NCBI GenBank assembly: GCA_026119935.1 | Contig: JALRMH010000030.1 | Coordinates: 1 to 64,000, forward strand | Length of the DNA stretch: 64,000 nucleotides | DNA from: Endothia cerciana | Taxonomy: Eukaryota; Ascomycota; Sordariomycetes; Diaporthales; Cryphonectriaceae | Direction: 5' to 3' | In this document: one piece after another, positions 11,115-23,732 of the stretch | Numbering within the stretch: position 1 is the stretch's first letter | Layout: each line of letters begins with the position of its first letter | Notes under the pieces: generated by a model | What the model was told of the DNA's origin: nothing | Seen by the model: the letters and a program-made list of their open reading frames with translations, nothing else | Databases searched by the model: none | Translations under genes and position numbers: made by a program

Positions 11115-12635
11115 GGTGACCTTGTTGCCGCGGTTTGATCAATCTGGAAAGACACAAGTTTCTGTTCTGCAATTGTCCGGTTCGTCTCCGTCAGGAGTGA
11201 TCTGTCGAGACTCAAACAGAAGATAAGAGAACATTCACGGCTGGTCACGAGGAACAGGTTTCATTATTTATATATACCGGGAACTTGTGTCGATCCTAAG
11301 ATTGAATCACGGCCTTGATCATACTCGAGACCCCGGTGACGTTACAACGCTGATTTGTTTATCCTGACAATAGAAACAAGATGGCATTTTGACCTACCGA
11401 AAGCGGAATAGGATGCAAATGGCCTCGAAAGAGCCTATATCAGATGTTTGCCGCCCTTTTAACAGCGCGTGATTCGCTCACTTCAGTCTCGCCTAGATGG
11501 TTCGCCTTGGCGAGTGGGTGCTTCACGTGCCGGTTTGTCGACTTCTCTGCCGACGCGATCCTGACCCCTCGACGATGCCAAGACACCCACTGCCGTATCC
11601 TGCATGTGATTATGCTCTAGCGCCCTGTTGTTGCTCGTAAGCCCATTTGAGGGGGGCATGAAACCTTCCACTTTGGAATGCGCTGATAGGACCCTTGACT
11701 GTTCTACTGACCGAGTGCGACTCAGAGAATGGTACAAACCGTCTCTCACGACCAAATAACAATGAGGAATGGGCCACATGGCAGCCGTATTCGATGTTAC
11801 AGACCGGCCCTAAGCGGCGGACGGCGTCATGAATGAAAAGCCACGCAAAGGGGTCGGAGAAAGTTGCAGCGTGACCGACAACTGCTCAAGTCCGGTTTCT
11901 AAGTTGCGCCTGCGGGGCAAGATGCACGCCATGTGTGGAGATAAGACTGGATCGTGAGAAGATGGATCAATACTTAGAAGAAATGCGCCAGAATGAAAAG
12001 CCACTCAGGGGCTTTGGCTTTCGTATAATGTGGAGTTGTACTTGGAACCAAGGTACATAAAACACATAAGACCGATATATCCAAAGAGCATCATTGAATT
12101 TGGCAACTCCTCACCAGGTATCTCATATGAGTCATAGGTCGTAGTGATATTCTGAGGAAGCCTTGAAGGCATTGTATCTCTGTACCTACCGAGGTAAAAC
12201 TATAGTATGAGCTCGGCAAAGCTGGGGGGGAATTATCATACGCTGTGCAAAGCACCGCTGCCTCATTCTCATACCGTGATAAAACGTGTAGACCGAGCTG
12301 CCATTGAACAAACTTAGCCGTCAAGGCTGACAGCTGATGATCCCTCCTGATAAATCCTCTAGGAGTGATTCTGGTGATGGTAAGTGGAGTTACTCTGACC
12401 AAGCCACGAGATGGTGGATAAAGTTTCAGATAGAATTTAAATACTAATTATTGACAACGATGGCAATTACTACTCAAGTATTGTATCCAGCACATCATCT
12501 CTGGGTATATTGTAGGCTGACAAAGCCCTCTAAGACGTTCTTTCACATTTTTAAACCACCCTCGTTGTAAATTCTTTCCGGTGTCAGATGGCCTCCGTTA
12601 TTATTTCTTAGTTTTCTTGTCTCCTACCATATGGC
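11115..12635. other. Intergenic, no recognisable gene
   Basis: This holds the promoter side of the nuclease gene (from 11115) and the 3' side of the minus-strand membrane-protein gene. ORFs of 62-103 codons occur on both strands, but none shows domains, a signal peptide or splice support. Confidence 0.5.
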
Positions 12636-14795
12636 TCAATCCATGCCATCCGCCAAGTCACCAGGAACCGATAGACTTGGTCCTTCGCCATCGTGCGGTT
12701 GGAGACCATCTCGCCATCTTGCGATTCTATCATCTAGCCTTCTTTTCGACCCTTGCCCTAATCCTTTGATCCTTTTGTCGCGGGTTGGGAGGAACGGGGT
12801 AAGATGAGGCTCTCGGACCCTTGCAGGCGTGCTCTGATGCTCCTGGGAAATCGTGCTCGCGTTATCGAACTGTGTTCCAGCTTGCACGACAATATCTCTC
12901 TTTCTCTGGCTGCTTCGATCCCCATCAGATCCTGAGGACAAAGATTTGGATCTTTCCACTTCTTCTTCGCTAGATTGATTCGAAGCGCCGCGGCCCCGGT
13001 TCGTTACTTGTGTTTGGGCTGCACCGGACGAGGGCTCATATGTTCCGCTCACGTCGCTGTCAGAGCTGGCTTGTCCGCCATCTTCGCCAGCAATCCGCGT
13101 TTGAGGTCGAGAGAAATTTTGTATGAGTCGTAGAGTGTCTTTTTTGCTTCCGAGCAGAGTGTGCGGCCTTTGTGCCGGCAGCTCGCCTTGCTCCATTCTC
13201 TGTGCATGAAGGGCAACCTCGGAAACAGAAGCCTCGGCAGAACCGAATACCTGGCTCGGCACAGGGGAGTCGCCGTTTTCATGTCTACCTGGATCTGGTT
13301 CAAGAGACCCCTTTGGAAGTAGGTTGGCTTGACGCAATAGTAGGGAGTTCCGGCGCCGAGCTGCTGCGCGCATAGATAGTTGTGCCAGTACATCTGCTAA
13401 GGTCAGGGGTACAGGCCTGCTGGAGGATTCCAAATCTCTTTGCGATGCTTCCAGAGCCGGCAATCCCGGCGGCGACGGCTTGACCGTGCTTTCTGGCGGA
13501 ACCGGTGCTGTTGCAAGAGTTTCCGGCAGATTGGTACCATAAGAGAAGTTTTTAGCCAGCGCAGAATGGGGCAGAGGCGATACACGAGAATCCAGCGTCG
13601 ATTTCTCTGATGTGCTCGATCTTGTCTCATCCGTCTTGTGAGGCCCCCTCTGTTCGAAATATTCACTACTGTGCGTGGGTTTTGTTGAGACCCTCTGATT
13701 ATGCCTTGGGTATGTCGAGTCTCTGATGGGTGGTCTCCAAGCAAAGTAAGCCCCATCTCTCCTGGAAGGGACTTGGGAGTCGGACGGGGTATCTTCTGAT
13801 GTGAAGACGGCCTCAAGCGGCGTGGGTACAAGCTGACTCCGCACGCGACCTAGCCGAAGAGTGTTCCGTCGCTGCGGCTCGTATAGGCGATGTGTCGCAG
13901 GCTCATTGTCAGTAGGCGTCGTCATGTCAGGCGACTCGGGCGTGCTTATAGTCGACCGATCGAAACCTAAATGCTCGAGATCTCGATCTGCTGGGTTCCT
14001 CGTTCTCATCTGCTCAGACTCCTTGGTGTCTTCTCGGTAACCCTGTCTTGAAACACTGAGATCGACTGTGCTTCTCCTGTCTTGTGGCTCGTCTACTCCC
14101 CTCATGAACGTTCTTTTGGAGAAGATAAAAGTTGCAAATGGCCGGTCCGTCGTCTCGACCACGAACGCGATAACAACCGCAGATAGTCTGTGGAGATGTC
14201 AGAATTTGTTCAAACTCTCAATTCTCAGACGTCGCCTGACGGCAACACTGGTTGAAGGGGGCAAGGCGGCTCACAGGGCTGCTGAGGAGACGATCAATTG
14301 TGTGAATACCACATTGCCTTTGATGCCCTTCGATGGATCAAGGCCTTTTTGCGCCGCGACAATGGCATTCAACACCACTGCACCAACCCAGACTGGCACA
14401 ATCAGCTTCAACACCATTACTGCTACCGCCACCGCGAAATAACCGTATATCTGGGGGCTGCCATGGCTTCGAACATAATGCTCTCGGGAGGCACAGACGT
14501 GCATGATGACGTAGAATACACTCATGCAGCTGGCGACGAACAAGAGGATACGAGCGACGAGGCCTTGAATCCCAGCCAATTCTGTCTCGAGGCCAAATCG
14601 AACGACGAGGACACTGGTGGTAACGCCCAAACAGGAGAAGGTCATGAGGACGAGCAGACCCAGAACAGCCACGGCGGGGCACGCACGCCGTCGAACGCGT
14701 CTGCTCCTCGTGTCTCCATTTTCCCTGTCGGTATAAGGGATGAGCACATCTTTGCGCCTGGCGATAGGGATCTGCTCATCGGTCTGAGAGTCCAT
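12636..14795 (-). CDS. Four-helix membrane protein with a long disordered C-terminal tail
   Basis: Exons are complement 14275-14795 and 12636-14187, with one 87-bp intron (GTGAGC...CCACAG). The product is 690 residues. I do not recognise the family. The N-terminus is short and basic (SRRVRRR), followed by four hydrophobic segments: PAVAVLGLLVLMTFSCLGVT, RILLFVASCMSVFYVIMHVC, FAVAVAVMVLKLIVPVWVGA, and one across the intron, TQLIVSSAALLSAVVIAFVV. The splice falls inside helix four, which supports joining the two exons. The remaining 500 residues are rich in Ser, Arg, Pro and Gln with no globular domain visible, so probably a cytoplasmic disordered tail. The topology resembles fungal MARVEL-like tetraspan proteins, but that is only a topological comparison. 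The function is unknown. Confidence 0.8.
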
Positions 14796-17708
14796 CTAGT
14801 TCCCGGCAGACACACTCTCATCGTAAGCGCATCGATAGGAACCACGCAACCAACGCCATGAACTTGCTTGGTGGGTTGAGTAGGGAGCGCACGGAGTATG
14901 TAAAGGGGAATTATTCACCTGGGCCGGTCAACTTCTATCGTCAACATTGCCTGGGCTCCAAATCTTAGTTGTGGATGATCAGATTCTGTTTAAATGGTTC
15001 GAATAGATAGAGCGATGTTTTCCAAGACCGGAAAAGCAACTTTAAAAGTATAGATGACCCTCGGGGGCTCACCTGGCCCGATATATGACACGGTTAGCAG
15101 CGCGGATACCGGACCTGCATGGAAGCACGGATTCAGACGAAGATGTGACGCCTAGGTTGGCGGCTTCCGCGACAAAAGAAACCGGAGTGTATCCACAAGG
15201 CGGAACTCCTTGCGCAGTCGACCCGAACGTGACGGTGAATCTCAAGTCCGAGGATCGCACCCGTAGCATGGTTTTGGAAAGCAGTCTTCAAGGAATCGAC
15301 ATTCCCGTCTTTCATTCGCGAGACTTCATGCTCCGAATGTCGAATTTCTGTAAAAGCTGCTGCTAACAGGCGCCCTGAGCTTAAAACGCCGCGGAGACTT
15401 GTCAGGCACTTCTGAGACAAGCGTCTGTGACAGACGACACACATTGGCTACTAAGTACGCTGAGAGTATCTGATGAAGCAAGGGCACTCCCCTGAAGGTT
15501 CTGCCCATGCCGGAGGCGTTGAAACACGACCCTGACGAATGGAAAATGGAAGTTTTGTTTACCACGCAGGAACTGCCGTGCATTTTGTTCTAAATGTCGG
15601 GATTTCTCTCATGAACGGGCCATTTTGAGTCTGTGCGGGTCCGACAACTGGACATCGTGTAAGCTCAAGACTTTTGCCCTGTTCATCTGTGTACCTTGCT
15701 TGCTATGTGCTCTGCGCCCATCCCACCCTACCCCCTCGCGCCGGCCTCGGGTAAGCATTGGATGCTATCTCCTCGACAATGCCTGTGTCAAGATCTTATT
15801 AAGGCCCATCTCTAGCCACAGAAGCGCAATTGTTCCTGCTCGTTTCTGGCACTCGGTCTTAGATACATCGTGTCCTGTGCATCCGGCGTTCGTCGCGCAG
15901 CGTCGCTGATCCCACATATAGTACAGTCTCGAGGTAGATGGCCCAGGTAAGCAGCTGAGGCTTTGCGAGTCAGCGGACACGTGAGGATGTACTACTACAG
16001 TGTGCCCAATGGGCTTGATAATGAGTTGCGGCCGCGGCGGGTAGAATAATGTTGGCGCTCTTATGCGCCTAGTCCTCCACCTCAAACAAATCATGCCTTT
16101 CGGCCGTGCTGACAAAACTGTCCACTGATAGTTTCGACCCGCTCTACAGGATAAATAGTATTAAGAAGATTTCCACTTATATGCCGGATCACTATTGTTA
16201 TATAGCCCTTAGCATTCGACTACTCCATCCCGAGGTCATGTTCATAGACTATTCTAGATTCCAGAGTGACGTGTCAATAGGCCGAGCACACGCCAGACAG
16301 ACACAGGGTAATGCAGTACCAACTTCCTTCTGTCCGAGACAATGCCTGCTGTATGACAAAAGGCAGGAGATGCAGAGATATGTACCTCGCAGATATCATA
16401 ATTACAAGCTTCGACAACCTGGCTGCCGTGTCGAACACACCAGATTGGTGCATATAAGCAACTGGAGATGATTGATCAACTGCACCAGAATCGCGCGGCG
16501 GTGACCAGGTCAGAGTGCTCGGAGAGATGCCGTTATGCAGCATGGCTCTATCAAGACCGCGGATTGTAGGATTTTGAAGGGAATGTGATGATGAAGCAAT
16601 TCACATCCACATCTACCTTACAATACGCCGGCGGAGCACAGTAGTATGTACTTTGGTAGTATCCACTCACGTCCTGGCTGACGGATGGCGGGCCGGACCC
16701 TACCTAGTGCCTAGCAGATATACCCTTGTCTAGACGACAATACTGCTTCACAGTAAGTAAACCGTGCAGGGCTCCTGCTTGAGCCCCAACCTATACCACG
16801 CCGCATCTGAGATCTCACACGTCTTGAGATAGTTCACACACAAACCGTCGCGATAACAATCACGTGTATTAACGATGTGGCATCATAGTGCGGCCCCATG
16901 AGAGTCTGAGCTGCGACTGCCGTCCGTTGATCGAATTGGCAGTGGCCTCTACCAAAGCTGTGTGGGCGATTCATGGGTAGCCCGCAATCGATCTGGGTCT
17001 GTTCGACAACCTTGGCCATCCAGCGTACGGCATGTCGGAGGTTTAACGTTCGGGTAGCAGGGTGGTGACGGCCGCGAGGAGCAAGGAGCCGCAGATCAAC
17101 GCATTCTTCTCACTCCCTCTCCCATGTTGTTACACCGCATGCGTTCTCGCAATTTGGGTATAGAGGGTGGGAAGAGAAAAGAGGGTAATGGTCAAGATAC
17201 TCACATGACCTTAGCATGCCTCTAGCTTTTGTATGTGGGGCTGCTGGCATGCGGCTATTCATGCCTGGCTCACTGTTGAGTTGATCTGAATAAAAGCATT
17301 ATAATATGCAAAGGCGTCTAGACTTCTAAGGTCCATGACAAGGCCTTTTTCACCGCAGAGCTCCAAGGGGTGGATCGAAAGATGCTAGATGGGCACAGGA
17401 TCAGTGCCACCCGGAAAGTACCGGGGTGAACTAGGCCTTACTTGCGGTGAAGCCATCGTCGAGGACTTCACTTAAACTGCTAGCAGTCTTTTTTTCTCCG
17501 CCTCTGCGTTTTACAAACACTTCAACTCTCACACTCGAACTTTTTCGCACCTGCCCCATGCTTTCAACAGCTCAGATTCCTGTGTTGTCTGTGTTCAGAA
17601 AAGTCTAACCCTTTGACACGCCTGCAGCATCAAACAGCTGACACGAGTCACCTTTCTTCAAGCTCGCCTACTTCGTTCAAAGTCAGGAATATCTGCAAGG
17701 CTGCAGAG
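14796..17708. other. 2.9-kb intergenic region, no recognisable gene
   Basis: This separates two divergently transcribed genes. ORFs up to 121 codons (16106-16471, plus strand) show no domain or splice support. It is a shared upstream region for the membrane protein (minus) and the (PAQR)n protein (plus). Pyrimidine-rich sequence at about 17485-17550 lies just upstream of the latter and looks like a fungal promoter or 5' leader. Confidence 0.5.
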
Positions 17709-20131
17709 ATGGTGAGGGTGAAGTGTACAGATGGAGGCACCCACTTCCATGGCGGGAGTTCCCAGTCGGGCGTTGAGGGCGTCCGTGATGAGATCGGAGT
17801 CGCCACCGATGATGAAGTCAACCAGCAAGTCGAGATGGATGTTGATGAAGATGACAGAGAGGTGCGTCTTCACCGCGCCTTCGCGTGAGCGGCGAGCTGT
17901 TGCTTTGTTGGCCAAGCTGACAGTATCGTGGCAGGAGGGAAGCGAGACCTTGAACGGTGGGTTTCCCAGCTCCAGCACCCAGAACGACGGCGAGAAAGGT
18001 AAGGATTGATCACTACACCGCTGCCAGTGCGGGCAGATTAGCTGACCCCAGGTTCACAGACTCGGGGACCGAGGCGGGTGGGTACGACTGCAACGATGAC
18101 TTCCTGTTACCTAACCTCAGACGTCCCGCGCGTCCCTATCGCCAGCGGCTTCAGTACGTGTCAGGCCGGCTGCCAGGCCAACCGCCGCCGAAGCCACCAC
18201 CCCGAGAGAGGGAACCCTCCAGCATTCCCATTGACGTCCCTGACGCGTACAAGCAGCGCCGCCCTCAGCAGCCCAATTACCTCTACAAGACCGACAGCTG
18301 GTTGTTCAAAGGCATCAAGTCGCACCTGGGCGACCTGCATCTGTCCGATATAGTCACAAGTGCTGAGCCCATCGTTTCAAAGAGTCGCGTCGGGGTTCTG
18401 GCCGAATACACGTGGATCCAAGTGACTCCCGGCCAGGAGGCCGCAAATCTTAGATTCCCTGCCATTTATGTTCCAGGTGAGTCGGTCCGGCGACGCGACA
18501 ATCCATGCGCGTCGCCCCAGCAATTGCTAACGCGAATCGTTGTAGGAAACACGCGCACGTGGCGGGGTATCAAGCTCGGCTCCAACCTGCAAGCCGAACG
18601 ACAGGCGCACATCATCGATGACGAGCACCCAGCTCGCCAGCCCAACTTCCCTTACGAGCCAATGTTTCGCGCCCTCGAGAAGGCCGAGGCCCGTACAAAC
18701 TTCCGCACCGTCGACATCTGTTCCGACCCGACCACACTCAATAAGCTGTTTGAGTTCATATCAACCCGGAGCACTGCCGGGCCATTCCGCCTGGAGCTCT
18801 CCACAGTCCGTAACACGCTGTTCATCGTGTCCAAGCAGCACCGCCTCCGAGGCCACACTGTCAAGGGCGGTCGTGTAAATGATCCCATGCCGGAGTGGGC
18901 TGCGGATGCGGTGGGCCGCCTCGGCACCAACGAATCCAGGCTGCCGTTCTCGGGTGGTCATTACCGTGTGGTGCGATATCGCTTGGGAAAGTTGGTTTGC
19001 GTGGTGCGCGGCAAGGTCGACTTCGTCCGGGAGCACGGCAAGGTGCCCACTGTTGCTCCACATGCTTCCGATCCTCTGCGTGGCATTCAGCCGCAGGCCA
19101 TACCAACCATGCAGGATGGCGTCGAGATGGAGGCGAAAGGAATCGAGACTTGGAAGACGACCGTGGAGAAACTCGGTCACGGAACGACGGCCGGCAATTC
19201 GGGCGTTGCGTCCGCGCGTTATCCCTGGGAGCCTGCTAAAATCAAGATGGCGGCATTGTGGTTTGGACGTGTGCCTTTCGTGGTTGACACCGTCGTGTCG
19301 CGCCAGCTAGATGTGCAGGAGGCACACCTGATCAGAGCGAAGGAAAATTACGCCAAATGGGAGGGACAGCACCAATCAAGCCTGAAGCTGCTGACGGGGC
19401 TCCTGTACAAGCTGAAGCAGGTTACCCGAGATATGGGTGGCAACTGTATCCTGGTTGGTGATCCGGCGCAGGGTTGTCTCATGGTCATGAAGCCGATGAT
19501 CAAGAGCTGGCCGGTGCCCGAGGAAGTGGCGATGAGGTTCTGGGGATCAGAGGATGACCCTGCCATAACCGACTACGAGAGCACGGTGGCAAGCGAGTTG
19601 TCTGAGTTGACGGAGCTCTCGCGCACGCCCTCGGGCTTCTCGGACTGGGAGCTCGAGCTGGAAGGCAAGACACCCGCCCCTATCCGGCAACCAGCACAGC
19701 GACCAGCACAGCGACCAGCACAGCGACCAGCACAGCGACCAGCCGAGTCACACGGATTCGTGGCGGACTGGCTGAACCAGAGGCAGGATCCGGGCTATGA
19801 TTCTGACAGTGAGGCCGGTAACCGTGACGAGGATGAGTCGAGCGCATTCAGTCCATACAACAACAAATCTCGCCACGGCATGTTCCCGGAGGATCACAGT
19901 TCGGATTCTGGGCACGCCTACCGCACCGGTCTGGATGGAAATGCTGAGGGCGGAGATGAGTCTATGGAGGATGGATATAGTGATGACGAGGAGATGGGTG
20001 TTGAAGAGGAACTTGACGACGATTCGGGTTCTGACTGGGCGGCAGACTCGGGCGAGCTGGAGGGTTCGAGCGACGATTCGATCCCGGATGCTGACCGTCC
20101 GATTCCGTCTATTGAATTCGACGATCTTTAA
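17709..20131 (+). CDS. Conserved fungal protein of unknown function with acidic tail and (PAQR)n repeat
   Basis: Exons are 17709-17861, 17935-17998, 18060-18476 and 18546-20131; introns are 73, 61 and 69 bp. The product is 739 residues. The third intron is a multiple of three and remains open, but its GTGAGT donor, TGCTAACG branch and TTGTAG acceptor argue that it is spliced. The body (about residues 60-480) has LAEYTWIQVTPG, RFPAIYVPG, NFPYEPMFRALEKAEA, FRLELSTVRNTLFIV and HYRVVRYRLGKLVCVVRGKV. This pattern resembles a widespread fungal family that databases sometimes label geranylgeranyl pyrophosphate synthase. No DDxxD prenyltransferase motif is visible, so I do not accept that label. A run of four PAQR units, then a long Asp/Glu/Ser tail, closes the protein. 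The role is unknown. Confidence 0.85.
19691..19738 (+). repeat. Four perfect 12-bp units CCAGCACAGCGA inside a coding region
   Basis: Four identical 12-bp copies in a row encode PAQR repeats between the folded part and the acidic tail of the surrounding protein. Length is a multiple of three, so copy-number change would keep the frame. Confidence 0.95.
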
Positions 20132-20637
20132 GTACAGGGGCAAGGGGCACAGAAGTACGGCGATCTGCATCATATGCCCGGCCGATTCCGCAAATTATCG
20201 GGAAGTTGAATCTGCATCGCGTCTGCCCTTCGCATCGCCGCGGGGTCGTGGAGGGAGTCATGAAGGCGGCAACACAGCTAGGTGCATCGCATCCTAGCGC
20301 TTCCAGATGGTAGACGCGTTGTTGGTCCGGTTCCTGATCTGAAGGAAGCGGGGCGGCATGGAGGGCGAGCTCGCGCCCAGGTGCTTGAATCACCAAGGAA
20401 TTTCTGATGATGACCAAAAAGCGGGTATGGTGGAGGTCTGACTGGCCCGCTCTGGGATGCGAAAATCCGCAAGCTACCATAGATTCCGATAATGACCACA
20501 ATAAAACTGGGGTGAGCTATGCGTCGGTTGTCTCGGCAAGTGAGAGATGTCATTCGTGATTTCGTGGCTGCGATCGTTTGTGTGCGACTGGTGCGACTCT
20601 GTTTCGTGCCCGCTTGGGGCTCGCCGTTCGTTTTCCG
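20132..20637. other. Intergenic between two convergent genes
   Basis: The 3' flanks of a plus-strand and a minus-strand gene. Nothing coding is recognised. Confidence 0.6.
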
Positions 20638-21303
20638 TCAGGACGAGTTGCCCGGCCTGCTCTCCTCTGCCTCCTCCCTCTCCGTGTCCTGGTCTGCCGC
20701 CTCACCCCTCTCGTCTTCATCGAGGTCCATCGCCGCCGCGGCGCTGCTCAGGCCATCGTCCTGTTTCTCGTTCCCCAGGTTACCCATCTGCGACAGAAAG
20801 TAGTCTACCACATCTGTCTTCTCGCCAAAGCTGGCCAGGTCCAGTGGGACGTAGTTCTTGTCATTGGCCAGAGCAGGGGATGCGCCTTCTGCAACTAGGT
20901 ACTTGACAACGTCTAGATGGCCCCTCAGTGCGGCCCAGTGCAGGCCCGTATTGCCGAATTCGTTGGGTGTATCTAGGAAGGCCTGCATCTCTTCCTTGGG
21001 CCGGCCTGAGAATGAACCGACCAGGATCTTAACGATTTCTAGAGTCGGGGGAGTCAGTCAGGCTGCCACAGAGGAGCCTTGGAAGGGCCATATAGAGGAA
21101 CACGCACCTAAGTTGCCATTTCCAGTGGCCATATGCAGACAGGTCGACTTGCCCTCATCTCTGGCGGCCTCCAGGATCTGGGCGGGTGAGACGTTTTCTC
21201 GCGATGACAACGTCGTCAGGGCGTCAGTCAAGTCTCCGGCCTCGCCTGCTCGGGCAAAGTAGATGAGGTCATCGATCTCATCCTCGCTTAAGGTTGGTGC
21301 CAT
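20638..21303 (-). CDS. Small ankyrin-repeat protein, Yar1-like
   Basis: Exons are complement 21108-21303 and 20638-21038, with one 69-bp intron (GTGCGT...CTCTAG). The product is 198 residues. The N-terminus MAPTLSEDEIDDLIYFARAG is typical of fungal Yar1-like proteins. Ankyrin repeats follow: CLHMATGNGNLEIVKILV (across the splice), GNTGLHWAALRGHLDVVKYL and YVPLDLASFGEKTDVVDYFL. The tail is acidic (DLDEDERGEAADQDTEREEA). In yeast, Yar1 (200 residues) chaperones newly made ribosomal protein Rps3 into the nucleus. The same size, repeat count and acidic tail suggest the same job here, but this is inferred. It is convergent with its upstream neighbour. Confidence 0.88.
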
Positions 21304-22366
21304 CTTGACGACGTGCCCTCAAGCAGCTGTTTCTTTGGCTTGAAGATGTTGCGAGTCTCGATAAGCAGGGTCTTGGAGAGGTTACGTCGTGCAGCTACAG
21401 CCATTTGTGCTCGCATGCGAGTGGCAGCTCAGCATCAGAAAATTTCAGGTAGTGTACAGTGTCAAGTGTACAGTGCGGAAGAACATTATCACGCATCCTC
21501 TGACTGAGTAGGCCACCCCTGCTCTGATCTCATTGTTGGAATTTCACACTGTCGTGGACCTTGGTACACCCCCATTCATCCTGCTCAAAATAGTTCTTCA
21601 ACCTTGGTGTAATTACTTTGCTCATCTCGAGCATTCTTTTTCCAGTCGCCAAGATCACAAGATCAGCCTAACCTTAGAGTCCAACAATCTCATTCAGAGG
21701 AACATCCCTTGGACTCCAGTTACACAATATGGCTTATTTTCAAGTCTATACATTCCATCGATGTTTGATGTTCCCCTATTGTAGCAGTGTGCCTTGCCAA
21801 CCGGAAGAGGTTTTATAGGAGGGCTGAGGTTGGTGTCTGGATTCGTTGGACTCACAGCCCCTGTAGTCAGGCCGGGGCTGGTCATGGAACTCAGACACAG
21901 TAAGTCCAACTGCATACTATATCACGGCCACCACCAGCCACCCCCCTTTTCTTCTCCTTATCCGGGGTTTACAAAATACGGCCCAGATAGAGTGCTCGTT
22001 ATTTGTGCTCAGCAGCTAAATGATGTTTTGTCTCCTACTAACACACTCTACACACTCTAGGGAACAGGCGCAAATAATCCGGAATGCAGCTAATTGTGTT
22101 TTCGTTGACACCAGTGTATCCTGGTTCAACAACGAGGCTGCAGGGTGTGGCAGTCAGACCAAAATTATTCACTAACTTGGGCAGCCTAGAGATAGACAGA
22201 CTTCAAATACAACAGGGTCGTGTAAAATTTTTTTTTTGGGGGTTTTTTTGGAGGATTCCCTGAGGCTTCCTATCCTCCCCATATGCTCTTGTCCTACCTG
22301 AGAATCGCAACTTTTCCGTCACCCATGACCCGCGTGAAGTCCACTGCCAACCACTCTTCAGGCCAT
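21304..22366. other. 1.06-kb intergenic region
   Basis: Upstream region of the ankyrin gene and 3' flank of the SRPBCC gene. It contains a T/G homopolymer patch near 22229-22255. No coding evidence. Confidence 0.55.
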
Positions 22367-22960
22367 TCAAGCCTTGGTGGCGACCTTCTCCAGATCCAGC
22401 AGAGCCTCAATGCGCTTGTACTTGGCATCAGAGATGACGCCTATGGTCAGGTTATGGTCAGTGAATGATGCTGATGAGACTGAACAGGGGGGGGGAGGGG
22501 CTCACCGGCGTTGGCATCACTGGAGAAATTGGCACTCCACTCGACATAGGTGCTGCCACCGTGAGAACCGGCAGTGACAGCATGGCAGCGTATGGTGCTG
22601 AGGACGCTTGAGTAGGTGAGCTCGGGGGAGGACGTGATGACACTGTAGGTGATCATATGGTTCAGGGACTGATCGTTGGTGGGGATCAGCAAGGTGTACG
22701 TGAGGCCTGGAGCGGGCAGTTGAGCAATTACATACGCTGTGCTCCTCCTGCTTCACCTCGTAGACCGTGCCGTCCTTGAAGGTCCACTTGAAGACGTCGG
22801 CCTCCTCGTTGGCACCCTTGACGACCTCGGACTTGGACAGGGAGGACCAAAACCTGCTGAAGTCCTGGAGCTTGATGAAGTGCCAGACGTGGGAGAGTGG
22901 CGCCTTGATGACGACACTCTCGAGGACAGAGGTGGACGTGGGGATGTTGGTAGAAGACAT
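22367..22960 (-). CDS. SRPBCC-superfamily (START/Bet v 1-like) small protein
   Basis: Exons are complement 22736-22960, 22506-22668 and 22367-22440; introns are 67 and 65 bp. The product is 153 residues, the usual size for a single-domain SRPBCC protein. Readable family segments are VIKAPLSHVWHFIKLQDFSR, VFKWTFKDGTVYEVKQEEHS, LNHMITYSVI, YSSVLSTIRCHAVTAG, STYVEWSANFSSDANAG and DAKYKRIEALLDLEKVA. This fold has a deep hydrophobic pocket and binds lipids or small aromatics; some members are polyketide cyclases. No ligand can be deduced here. The acceptor GATCAG at 22669 was chosen because it joins EEHS to SLNHMITYSV. A further in-frame start at 23032 would add 24 residues. It is divergent from SPO11. 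Confidence 0.85.
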
Positions 22961-23732
22961 CTCGATTTGACGTGGTCCAGTGCTGGTGCTGATATCAGTG
23001 ATGGGTTTGATGGGAGACGGATTGTAGTGCACGGGAGCTGCGGTGGTGACGGGGGAGCCGCTTGCGGTGGATAGGGGAGGAGATGAGGGCGGGGAGAAGA
23101 TGCTGAGAATGGGTGGCAGAGATGGGGAAACGATCAGAGATGAGGGATGAACCTGATACCTTTTTACCTTGTGAAGCTGATTGCAATGGAAGGTCTCCGT
23201 CTGATGCTGCAGGTCTCACTTGCTAGACGTGCTGGTTAGAGGAGGGGATTAGACACCGGAGGCAGCTTGGTACACCAAAAGAGGTGAACAACGTCATAAA
23301 AGGAAAAGCGGTGCCCTGGTGGGAGGTGCAAGGAGTGGGCCGGCATGCAGTCCCAATCACACACCCCCCTGGGGTGAGCCAAGCCGTCCCTTGGAGGAGT
23401 GTTGTGCTGCTGCCTCACCACGAAGGGAAGGGGCGAGCAACAATCAGAACCACGATGCATCTGGGTAAGGACCCAGGAAGGTACCGTTGATTGGGGTCAC
23501 ATGCATCTTCTTCTCTGCCGATTTGAGATGGGTACCTTCCTTGTAGGCCAAGGGCCCAGGGTAGCATAGGTAGAGGCGGGCCTCGCCATACCCAACATCT
23601 CCTGGGTATAGGAAGCCCACTTCCATCTGGATATTCCTCGTTCTCCCCAAGTTTTCTCATCATCTTTTCGTGATATCCGAACATCCATTCCTCGTGGTGA
23701 CCCAGCACCCGTCCTGACCCGGTCGCAACACC
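22961..23732. other. 770-bp divergent promoter region
   Basis: Shared upstream region of the SRPBCC gene (minus) and SPO11 (plus). ORFs on the minus strand have no recognisable content. Confidence 0.55.

Noticed and set aside
14298..14861. 187-codon plus-strand ORF
   Set aside because: Antisense to the helices of the four-helix membrane protein; no independent support.
17709..20131. Geranylgeranyl pyrophosphate synthase
   Set aside because: No aspartate-rich prenyltransferase motifs; the resemblance is to an annotation label, not to the enzyme.
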